NCBI GenBank assembly: GCA_943788055.1
Contig: CALSOU010000008.1
Coordinates: 124,001 to 188,000, forward strand
From: an uncultured Saprospiraceae bacterium
GTDB taxonomy: Bacteria > Bacteroidota > Bacteroidia > Chitinophagales > Saprospiraceae
Length of the DNA: 64,000 bases
Reading direction: 5' to 3'
The translations under genes were made by a program, and so were the position numbers. Below, piece after piece: positions 57,038 through 64,000 of the stretch. How positions within the stretch are numbered: the first letter of the stretch is position 1; every line of letters begins with the position of its first letter. The notes under the pieces are model-generated. The model was not told the DNA's origin. It worked only from the letters and a program-made list of their open reading frames with translations, and did not search any database.

Positions 57038-57501
57038 ATGAAAAATGATAACGCAATAAATAAAGTTGGAATCTTAACTATGCTCCTTATGTTTTTTTTG
57101 CATCCTGTAATACTGAAGAGGTAGCAGATGTTGAGACCAATATTGACGAACTAAACACCTTGAAGGTTGAGCTGGCCAAATTGTGAAATCCTAAATTAAT
57201 TCATACCGTTTATGTTTGGCTAAAAGATGATCTAGATAAAGATGAAATGCGTGCATTTCTAGATGACGCGATGAAATTAGGAGATATTAAAAGTGTTGCG
57301 CGATTTAGATTAGGTAAAGCAGCCAAAACTGAAGAACGGGCAATTGTAGATAACACCTATACCTACGCGATGAATATCGAATTCAATTCAATAGAAGATC
57401 AGAAAGCATATCAAGATGACTCGATCCATGTAGAATTTGTCGAGAATAATAATTACAGGTGGGATAAAGTTATCGTGTATGATAACGTGTTGTACAGATA
57501 G
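57038..57501 (+). pseudogene. Dabb-domain lipoprotein gene, broken by a T-tract frameshift and an in-frame stop
   Basis: Read in a corrected frame, an N-terminal lipoprotein signal (ILTMLLMFFFASCN) is followed by EEVADVETNIDELNTLKVEL and a stress-responsive A/B-barrel (Dabb) domain: LIHTVYVWLKDDLDKDEMRA, YAMNIEFNSIEDQKAY, WDKVIVYD. The frame is lost at a run of eight T near 57091-57099, where nine are needed, and a TGA at 57184-57186 interrupts the chain just before the Dabb domain. The part from 57247 remains open to 57501. Either a decaying gene or two sequence errors. Confidence 0.7.
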
Positions 57502-57623
57502 ATCATACTTACCTTTTCTCACCACATAGTTAAGATTAGTCGATTTGACAAGCATCATCAAAATCGAAGTTGATTTTAAGAATAATATTCGCGATATTTA
57601 ATGATTAGATAATTATTTATTCA

Positions 57624-58130
57624 ATGATGATTCGATTAATAGTTATTCTCTTTGTCACCATTTTACTATCTTCTTGTTCGGGGAATGGACCTGAAGTCGA
57701 CCAGCAAGAAAAGATAAAGCCATTTGTGGGAACCTGCATTCTATCGGGAACATCTATCAATGGCCCTATGGAGGTATTTGATTCATCAAATTACCCGATG
57801 GGCATAGCCTAAAATACGATTCAGCTTGAAAATGATACAGCTGTTATAAGTCTACAAGGACAGACCGATACATTGCTGGTCGCTGGCTTAAGGAATGATT
57901 GGGAACCAACATTCCCTAATGGAAGAGTGCAAGCGCAAGGAGTTCTAAAAGACGGTTCTATCCAATTGATTTATGACAAATCGGAAGGATTCAGTATTTC
58001 AACATTGCAGGGAGACTTACAAATTGATGAAAATCTCATCGAGGCAAACTATGACTGGAGGTCAGAAAACACGTGGCCACCATCACTGCCAAAACTAGGA
58101 GAAGTTTCGGCAAGTGGCGCAAAGCTTTAG
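57624..58130 (+). pseudogene. Putative lipoprotein gene with an in-frame stop
   Basis: The first 62 codons encode a lipoprotein start (MMIRLIVILFVTILLSSCSG) and end at TAA 57810-57812. The same frame stays open beyond it (NTIQLENDTAVISLQGQTD) for about 105 more residues to 58130, ending SLPKLGEVSASGAKL. The two halves are compositionally alike and in phase, so this is one 168-residue gene with a single nonsense codon. No family recognised. It lies 122 bases after the broken Dabb gene. Confidence 0.65.
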
Positions 58131-58169
58131 AATGTATATGTCATTGATAAAATTGCCGTTAGATCTTTA

Positions 58170-60716
58170 TTACTCCTTTGTACCTGTTCGTGAGATGCTA
58201 CTTGAAAAGTAGAGCATATTATCAAATAATTTGTTTCCTCCAATCCAGTATCCACGGAAAACAGGATTATCAACCGAACATACTATACGCCCAGAACCGT
58301 AACCTTCGACAAATAGTCCAGCGGTACCTGCTATTCTATCTATATTCTCTTTTGACGCATATCCACTTGCCAATGGCGAAGAAGTATATTTCATCGGAAA
58401 TGCTAGTGAACTGATATCTGCCTTAATTGCAAGCGTACCTCTTTTGAATACCGGAAGATCTTGATCTCTATATCCATAAAACAGAGGATAGGAATTATCG
58501 ATATTGGTATGAAAGATCGCGCCACCGATTACATGTTTTGCTGATTCCTCTTTTCTGTCACCGTAGCTCTTATCGTCAAAAGCTGTGGCTGCTCTAGCAA
58601 CTGTCTCTATTGAGATTATCTTTTTCGATTGAAGAGAAGATATAGCTCGCTTAAATGCTAGAAGATTACCCCCACTTTGAACCCATCTCTTGATTTTTTC
58701 GACTGAAGCATCGCTAAGTCTACGGTAATTTCCATCAGGCATTATAATCGTATTGTACCTACTAAGGTCAATATTGGCAAACCTATCCATTTCGACTTTT
58801 GACAAAGAAAGTTCCAACCGCTGATCCATGTGATGCCACAATTCACCCGCGTCATAGGCGTTCACTCCACTTCCAATAATCATCAGAGCCTTAACCTTTT
58901 GTAATTTCTTTGAAGACGGACTACCCAATGTTACGCCTTTTTGCGTCAAGACCGTTTTTAACCCTATCACCTCAATACCAATCTCCTCGGACATTTGAAA
59001 AATCTGTGAACGTTCACCTGCTGGACCAGTAACAATTACTGTACCGCGATCAAAGGACTTTTGTCCTTTATTTGTTTCAGCCGTAAAGGGCTCATGTATA
59101 AGTGTGCAAGGAACATCTTTTTCCAGTAACATCCCTAGCAATGTGCTTGATCTCCAATCATTCCATTCGAAAGCGTAAGCCACACTTTCGCTCCAATCAT
59201 CTAAACTCGAGACATTTCTTTTTGGTGTATCTTTAACTTCTTTGAGCCCGTTCATAGTCCAAGACTCTTCTCCAGTAATCTCCAGATCGAATGCATACGG
59301 AAAAGTCCAAGTAGACACATCATAAAAAATATTCACTTTGAAATCGGTTACTTGTTCCATCATAATATGAATCAAGCGGCTCTGTGGCTGAGCAACTGGG
59401 ATCGAATAGTACCCGTTTTCTTGCTGATCAGCATAAACTCGAATATCATGTGATCGAAGAATATCAACTAGATAAGCTGATTTATTGAAATCGGGAAGTT
59501 TTGGGAATGTGTATGCTTTAATCTTTGATCGTTTTGCCTCTTTGGATGCATCCAAATAAAAATCTCTCTGAAACTCAAGGATTTCTTGACGCATTTTCAA
59601 CCCTGCTTCTTGGGTGGAAAGACTCGTCACTACTTGGTTCCTTATTGTGAATGGAAATTCCAAAACTCCATTGATACTCTCCTGTGCATGTCCTCGTGAG
59701 CTAGCCTGTTCAAACAAGATTCCAATGCTTCCCTGAATATCAGGATATGTAGAGCCTTTTCCGTAGTAAAAATCGTCGAACGATTCTTTTGTGTAGTACA
59801 TCGAGCCGATCTTATCGAGTGCTTTTGCATGAAATACTCCAATTTTTTCTGTCAGAGTTTGATTCAACTGAGGAGTATTGGGATTTGTGCGTTCAGGAAC
59901 TCCGGGCTGAAAAAAGAAAGTAGAATTCGTTCCCATTTCGTGATGATCTGTAAGAACATTGGGCTTCCAAGCTTGAAAATTTGCAATTCGGCCACGACTT
60001 TCTGGATGTGTAAGGAGAAGCCAATCACGATTCAGATCAAACCAATAATGATTGGTTCTTCCTCCTGGCCAAACCTCATTGTATTCGCGATCTGCGGGAT
60101 CTTTTACAAGAGTTGCACTCTTATTCATATTGACCCATGAAGAAAATCGCTGAAAGCCATCTGGGTTATAACATGGATCAAGTAAAATCACTGAATTGTC
60201 AAGTAAGTCTAATACTTCTTTTCCTTCGCCGGCAGCTAAATAATAGGCTACTAGCAATGCAGCATTGGCACCTGAACTTTCATTTCCGTGCACGCTGTAG
60301 CCCTGATAAAGAACCACCGGCATATTATCAATATTTAGCTTAGCACTTCTTGATGCATCGCAGAGTTGTACGTGTTCCTTTTGGATATCAGCAATTCGCT
60401 TTTGATTATCCTCAGAAGATATCTTCAAAAGTAATAATGGTCGGTGCTCGTGACTATATGCATAAGTTTCTAGCGTTATTCGATCACTTTCACTAGCTAA
60501 TAACTTCATGTATCCCACCAATTGATCATGCGAAACATGCCACTCTCCTACTTGAAACCCCAAATAGGACTCAGGAGTGGAAATCGATGCATCATATGAC
60601 ATCTCAGGAAGGTAATAATTGAGGTTAATGTTCTCAGTAACGACATTATTAAGTGATTTTTGGCTCGAGCCAAAAAGAGATAGGAAACTAAAACACAAAA
60701 GTAAGAATAAACGCAT
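58170..60716 (-). CDS. Secreted zinc carboxypeptidase, M14 family
   Basis: The 848 residues start with a signal peptide (1-18). The catalytic M14 domain (about 40-380) includes YQGYSVHGNESSGANAALLV with the HxxE zinc motif, ILLDPCYNPDGFQRFSSWVN, WFDLNRDW and LTDHHEMGTNSTFFFQPG. The C-terminal half carries an amidotransferase-like domain (KALMIIGSGVNAYDAGELWH, IIMPDGNYRRLSD). No sorting domain is present, so a periplasmic location is likely. Peptide substrates unknown. Confidence 0.88.
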   Translation of the reverse strand: MRLFLLLCFSFLSLFGSSQKSLNNVVTENINLNYYLPEMSYDASISTPESYLGFQVGEWHVSHDQLVGYMKLLASESDRITLETYAYSHEHRPLLLLKISSEDNQKRIADIQKEHVQLCDASRSAKLNIDNMPVVLYQGYSVHGNESSGANAALLVAYYLAAGEGKEVLDLLDNSVILLDPCYNPDGFQRFSSWVNMNKSATLVKDPADREYNEVWPGGRTNHYWFDLNRDWLLLTHPESRGRIANFQAWKPNVLTDHHEMGTNSTFFFQPGVPERTNPNTPQLNQTLTEKIGVFHAKALDKIGSMYYTKESFDDFYYGKGSTYPDIQGSIGILFEQASSRGHAQESINGVLEFPFTIRNQVVTSLSTQEAGLKMRQEILEFQRDFYLDASKEAKRSKIKAYTFPKLPDFNKSAYLVDILRSHDIRVYADQQENGYYSIPVAQPQSRLIHIMMEQVTDFKVNIFYDVSTWTFPYAFDLEITGEESWTMNGLKEVKDTPKRNVSSLDDWSESVAYAFEWNDWRSSTLLGMLLEKDVPCTLIHEPFTAETNKGQKSFDRGTVIVTGPAGERSQIFQMSEEIGIEVIGLKTVLTQKGVTLGSPSSKKLQKVKALMIIGSGVNAYDAGELWHHMDQRLELSLSKVEMDRFANIDLSRYNTIIMPDGNYRRLSDASVEKIKRWVQSGGNLLAFKRAISSLQSKKIISIETVARAATAFDDKSYGDRKEESAKHVIGGAIFHTNIDNSYPLFYGYRDQDLPVFKRGTLAIKADISSLAFPMKYTSSPLASGYASKENIDRIAGTAGLFVEGYGSGRIVCSVDNPVFRGYWIGGNKLFDNMLYFSSSISRTGTKE

Positions 60717-60853
60717 TAAAGTGGATTTGTTGGATAAAAAGTATAAACAAGTGGTTTAGAGAAAAGATCAATGTAACATCATAATCGTGTAAACCATCGA
60801 TCAGCTAGTTCTAAATACATCAATTTTTGTTCCAAACTATCGCCAACAACGAA

Positions 60854-60881
60854 TTGCAATCATTAAAACTCTGTATATTTA
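60854..60881 (+). promoter_or_regulatory. Probable promoter of the 100-residue protein / sugar-transferase run
   Basis: TTG at 60854-60856 and TATATTTA at 60874-60881 are 17 bases apart, close to the Bacteroidota TTG-N17-23-TAnnTTTG pattern with one mismatch. It lies 19 bases before the start codon at 60900. Confidence 0.5.
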
Positions 60882-60899
60882 CGACCCTTACTAGTAATA

Positions 60900-61202
60900 A
60901 TGGAAAATAGCTTACTCATTCTTATAATTGTGCTTTTTGGCGCCATGCTATTTCTGAATTTGTATTTCAGATTAAAGGTTATGCGATCGTATAGAAATAT
61001 GGTGCGAGCGGGCGTGCAAGCAAGAGCTAGAGATCTATTAAGTAGTGACGCTCTTGAAACAATTGTGATAGCTGCCCACAAAGAATCTGAAAAAGAGATC
61101 CGTACTTTCGTAAAACATTTGAAAAATGGCTTCCGCATGACAAGCGTTTTACTCAGTTTGGTCGTTTTATTTGGGTATATACTAATGCGATACAAAAATT
61201 GA
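60900..61202 (+). CDS. Small two-helix membrane protein of unknown function
   Basis: The 100-residue product has membrane segments at both ends (about 4-23 and 80-96) around a charged helical middle (KVMRSYRNMVRAGVQARARDLL, AAHKESEKEIRTFVKHLKNG). No family recognised. Its stop overlaps the next start by one base (TGATGG), placing it first in a run with a lipoprotein and the EPS sugar transferase. Confidence 0.65.
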   Translation: MENSLLILIIVLFGAMLFLNLYFRLKVMRSYRNMVRAGVQARARDLLSSDALETIVIAAHKESEKEIRTFVKHLKNGFRMTSVLLSLVVLFGYILMRYKN

Positions 61203-62068
61203 TGGCAAAACTGCACTTTCTTACTATTGGAATACTTAGCATGCTGCTTTTTGCTATCATTTCCTGCAATCCGCTTGCTACTCAAGGACCAGAACCTGCT
61301 TTCCTAAACATCTCTGCAATTGAATTTATTCATGATTTTGAAAAGGGTCCGAGACTTCATCAAATTGATCATGTAGAGATTTTCTTTGAAAACTTCTCGA
61401 TTGGTTATTATGAGCTTCCCGCTGAAATTGCTGTCATTCCAACAAAAGAGGTATCAAATTTGACTATCCGACCAGCTATTCGCGAAAATGGTGGAAAGAA
61501 TACAATCACAGTATATAACATGATGACGAGCTACATAGTGGATCAGACTTTCGAGGCTTTTGAAACATATGAAATAAACCCTCAAGTTGATTATGCTAGT
61601 AATGTTGTATTCGATTTGGTAGAGACATTTGAGTCTTCCAACAGTATGACCTTTGATCTTGACGGCATTGATTCTACCATGTTGGTTCGCACCACCAAAG
61701 ATGCAAATGACGGATCTTACTCTGGTCTGCTGAGTTCTGAAAATGGAAGAGACATCTTGGTAGGCAGTGACTTCTTGTTTACCGACCTAGACAATGATCG
61801 TCGCGATGTGTTTATCGAATTTGAATATAGAAATGACATTCCATTTGAAATTGGGATGTATGCATTCGGTGGAGGCAACTCTCTTGAAATACCTTATATA
61901 TTTACGTTTCCCGCACGTGCGCAATGGAATAAAGTCTACTTAAACTTTACTCCAGCAATATTTAATATTCCATCCGAAGGCTATCGCATATTTCTAAGAA
62001 CCAATTCGTCTAGCTCCTTCCTTTCTGAAGTATTTATTGACAACCTCAAATTATTACATATACAGTAA
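61202..62068 (+). CDS. Putative lipoprotein of unknown function
   Basis: From ATG 61202 the protein has 288 residues. Its lipobox is AIISC (Cys at about 22), followed by NPLATQGPEPAFLNI. The mature part looks beta-rich: IDHVEIFFENFSIGYYELP, then a second domain (NGRDILVGSDFLFTDLDNDR, VFIEFEYRNDIPFEIGMYAF, ARAQWNKVYLNFTPAIFNIP) resembling a carbohydrate-binding or jelly-roll module. It ends three bases before the sugar-transferase gene, which suggests a role at the envelope in polysaccharide assembly. That link is inference from position. Confidence 0.68.
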   Translation: MAKLHFLTIGILSMLLFAIISCNPLATQGPEPAFLNISAIEFIHDFEKGPRLHQIDHVEIFFENFSIGYYELPAEIAVIPTKEVSNLTIRPAIRENGGKNTITVYNMMTSYIVDQTFEAFETYEINPQVDYASNVVFDLVETFESSNSMTFDLDGIDSTMLVRTTKDANDGSYSGLLSSENGRDILVGSDFLFTDLDNDRRDVFIEFEYRNDIPFEIGMYAFGGGNSLEIPYIFTFPARAQWNKVYLNFTPAIFNIPSEGYRIFLRTNSSSSFLSEVFIDNLKLLHIQ

Positions 62069-62071
62069 AAT

Positions 62072-63493
62072 ATGCGAGGAAATCGTCAGAAGGAACTCTA
62101 TATCTATCGGCTCGCAGACTATCTTACTGCGGTGCTATCTTGGTTTATCTACTTTGGGTATAGAAAGTCTATTGAAACTGGAAAAGTTCATTTTACAGAT
62201 ATATTCAGTGATCAAAACTTCTATTGGGGCATTGTACTTGTTCCCATCTTCTGGATTATTACTTACCAGATTTTTGATAAGTATAAAGATATCTACCGTT
62301 ACTCTAGACTGAGTACACTTTTCAATACTTTCGTGATTAGTTTTTTGGGTAGTCTAGCGATCTTCTTTGCGATTTTGATGGACGATCAAGTCTTAAATTA
62401 CATCTCTGCCTTTCGAAGTTTCCTAGCTTTGTTCCTAATCCACTTTCTACTTACTTCTTCGATGAGAATGCTGCTTTTGACACAAGCAAGTCGACAATTA
62501 AAGGCGGGAAAAGTATTATATAACACCTTAATAATAGGTGGAGAGCATAGTGCCCAAGAATTATATGAGGAAATAGTAAGTAGGCCTTTTAGTTTAGGGC
62601 ACAATTTTGTGGGATATATTGATTCCAATGGTAAAATTGATAACGAGCTCAGTGTTCATCTCGAGCGAAAAGGAAAAATTGAGAATCTAGCTTCAATTAT
62701 AGAATCGGACCGTATTGAAGAAGTAATTATTGCAATCGAAACAAGTGAACACAATAGACTTCGTGAAATTCTGAGTATTCTTGACGATTACAGAGATAAA
62801 ATACTTGTCAAGATCATCCCTGACATGTATGATATACTTTTGGGAACAGTTAAAATGAGTCATGTCTATGGCGCAGTACTCATCGAAATCGATCAAGAAT
62901 TAATGCCTCAATGGCAGTGGTTTATTAAACGTGCCATGGATGTCACCATTTCATTGATAATGACACTGGTGCTTATGCCGCTTTATATTTTTGCTGCTAT
63001 TAAAGTAAAACTGTCCTCTAAAGGTCCAATTTTCTTTCGTCAAGAACGCATTGGTTTAAACGGTAAACCCTTCGACATCATCAAATTCAGGTCGATGTTT
63101 GTAGATGCAGAAAAAGATGGGCCTCAGCTTTCAAATGAGGATGATCCTAGGATTACAACATGGGGTAAAGTGATGAGAAAATGGAGAATTGATGAAACTC
63201 CACAGTTTTTCAATGTACTTAAGGGGGACATGTCTCTTGTGGGACCACGTCCAGAGCGTAAATATTTTATTGAAAAAATCCTAAAAGAAGCGCCATACTA
63301 TAGACACTTACTCAAAGTGAGACCAGGAATTACATCCTGGGGTCAAGTAAAATATGGATATGCATCTAATCTTCAGCAAATGTTGGCGAGGCTCAAATTC
63401 GATATTTTGTACATAGAGAATATGTCCTTATCCCTTGATATCAAGATTATGTTCTATACCTTAGTCGTCCTATTGAAAGGAAAAGGTAAGTAG
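62072..63493 (+). CDS. Exopolysaccharide polyprenyl glycosylphosphotransferase (WcaJ/CpsE type)
   Basis: Transfers the first sugar phosphate from a UDP-sugar to undecaprenyl phosphate to start an exopolysaccharide or O-unit. The 473 residues have membrane helices in the first 145 residues, a CoA-binding-like Rossmann domain (about 150-265, LYNTLIIGGEHSAQELYEEI), a further helix, and the catalytic bacterial sugar-transferase domain (about 288-470: KRAMDVTISLIMTLVLMPLY, GPIFFRQERIGLNGKPFDI, WRIDETPQFFNVLKGDMSL, VGPRPERKYF). The sugar specificity is not readable. aroE follows at once. Confidence 0.92.
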   Translation: MRGNRQKELYIYRLADYLTAVLSWFIYFGYRKSIETGKVHFTDIFSDQNFYWGIVLVPIFWIITYQIFDKYKDIYRYSRLSTLFNTFVISFLGSLAIFFAILMDDQVLNYISAFRSFLALFLIHFLLTSSMRMLLLTQASRQLKAGKVLYNTLIIGGEHSAQELYEEIVSRPFSLGHNFVGYIDSNGKIDNELSVHLERKGKIENLASIIESDRIEEVIIAIETSEHNRLREILSILDDYRDKILVKIIPDMYDILLGTVKMSHVYGAVLIEIDQELMPQWQWFIKRAMDVTISLIMTLVLMPLYIFAAIKVKLSSKGPIFFRQERIGLNGKPFDIIKFRSMFVDAEKDGPQLSNEDDPRITTWGKVMRKWRIDETPQFFNVLKGDMSLVGPRPERKYFIEKILKEAPYYRHLLKVRPGITSWGQVKYGYASNLQQMLARLKFDILYIENMSLSLDIKIMFYTLVVLLKGKGK

Positions 63494-63494
63494 A

Positions 63495-64000
63495 ATGAAG
63501 CAGTATGGACTAATCGGCAAGACGCTTAAACACAGCTTTTCAGAAAAGTACTTCGGAGAAAAATTCGAAAAAGAAGCTATAAAAAATACCAAGTACTCGC
63601 TCTACGAATTAGAGGAGATCAACGCTTTTAGAAAATTAATTTCGGAAAATACTGTCGCTGGACTGAATGTGACTATTCCGTATAAAGAATCAATCATTTC
63701 ATTCTTGGACGACATTGATGAAACTGCAAAATCAATTGGTGCAGTCAATACTATTGATTTTAAGCATGACAAACTCACCGGTTATAATACAGATGTAATA
63801 GGATTTGGAAAAGCGCTTAAACGTCTGATAGGGAGAAAAACAGTTCGCGATGCGCTAGTTTTGGGATCAGGAGGCGCATCAAAGGCAATACAATATTTTC
63901 TTCGCGAAAAAGGAATAAACTTTTCTGTTGTATCGCGTTCAAATGGAGATTTGACTTACGATCAATTAGATGCAGAAACAATGAGATCTCACCGACTCAT
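63495..64000 (+). CDS. aroE: Shikimate dehydrogenase (5' part; continues past the window)
   Basis: Reduces 3-dehydroshikimate to shikimate with NADPH. The first 168 residues are present: YGLIGKTLKHSFSEKYF, LNVTIPYKESIISFLDD with the catalytic lysine, IGAVNTIDF, GYNTDVIGFGKAL and the nucleotide-binding LVLGSGGASKAIQYFL. The gene starts one base after the sugar-transferase stop and is cut by the window end, so its C-terminus cannot be judged. Confidence 0.94.
   Translation, partial: MKQYGLIGKTLKHSFSEKYFGEKFEKEAIKNTKYSLYELEEINAFRKLISENTVAGLNVTIPYKESIISFLDDIDETAKSIGAVNTIDFKHDKLTGYNTDVIGFGKALKRLIGRKTVRDALVLGSGGASKAIQYFLREKGINFSVVSRSNGDLTYDQLDAETMRSHRL

Noticed and set aside
1-64000. CRISPR arrays, prophage, complete insertion sequences, rRNA genes
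   Set aside because: No spaced direct repeats, phage structural genes, transposase genes or rRNA segments were found on either strand.

Overview
The window is a low-GC, gene-dense chromosomal segment of a Bacteroidota bacterium, most likely a free-living one from the Saprospiria/Cytophagia side of the phylum; the exact placement is inference. The evidence is a SusC/SusD pair, type IX secretion (T9SS) sorting domains of type A and type B, a PUR-domain (DUF3276) protein, a lycopene cyclase, the gene order tRNA-Thr/Tyr/Gly/Thr - tuf - tRNA-Trp - secE - nusG - rplK - rplA, and several matches to the Bacteroidota -7 promoter box TAnnTTTG. Most genes are ordinary core or envelope genes. No CRISPR array, intact insertion sequence, prophage or rRNA was seen.

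Layout. 1-3.9 kb (minus): translation cluster (four tRNAs, tuf, tRNA-Trp, secE, nusG, rplK, rplA). 4.1-5.4 kb: ribosome hibernation factor and a XerC/D-type recombinase. 5.5-9.2 kb: a beta-barrel protein with a very basic tail, a T9SS-exported sugar dehydrogenase, and two unknown lipoproteins. 9.7-14.5 kb: a SusCD outer-membrane uptake pair with a strong terminator. 14.7-20.0 kb: pdxJ, then a plus-strand run of a CPBP protease, cdsA, psd, surE, a small membrane protein and lpxB, i.e. phospholipid and lipid A synthesis. 20-30.4 kb: topA, a PUR protein, an ABC exporter, fbp, and a ComEA-like/ComEC pair. 30.9-32.7 kb: an OmpA-like protein next to a membrane-anchored coiled-coil protein with AT-hooks and helix-hairpin-helix. 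32.8-40.1 kb: poorly characterised envelope genes, including a coiled-coil/membrane cluster. 40.1-40.9 kb: a gene-free scar holding a 177-bp element with inverted ends. 40.9-47.6 kb: thioesterase, YihY family, folC, crtY and a TonB/ExbD/ExbD/ExbB energy module. 47.9-58.1 kb: T9SS type B protein, sialate esterase, alaS, M23 peptidase and three broken or fragmentary genes. 58.2-64 kb: an M14 peptidase, an EPS-initiating sugar transferase with a lipoprotein upstream, and the first part of aroE.

The most striking direct observation is a set of reading-frame breaks in otherwise well-conserved genes: about eight or nine in tuf, one each in susD (G5/C5 run), the 35.7-kb gene (C4 run) and the 38.2-kb gene, two in the 38.9-kb gene, and a lost T plus in-frame stops in two lipoprotein genes at 57-58 kb. 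Apart from tuf and the T-tract, most are single-base insertions in or next to short homopolymers. This fits consensus error in the sequence at least as well as genuine decay, so these genes are annotated as full-length genes with frame breaks. The two best candidates for undescribed biology are the OmpA + AT-hook/HhH pair (30.9-32.7 kb) and the coiled-coil/membrane cluster (38.2-40.1 kb).
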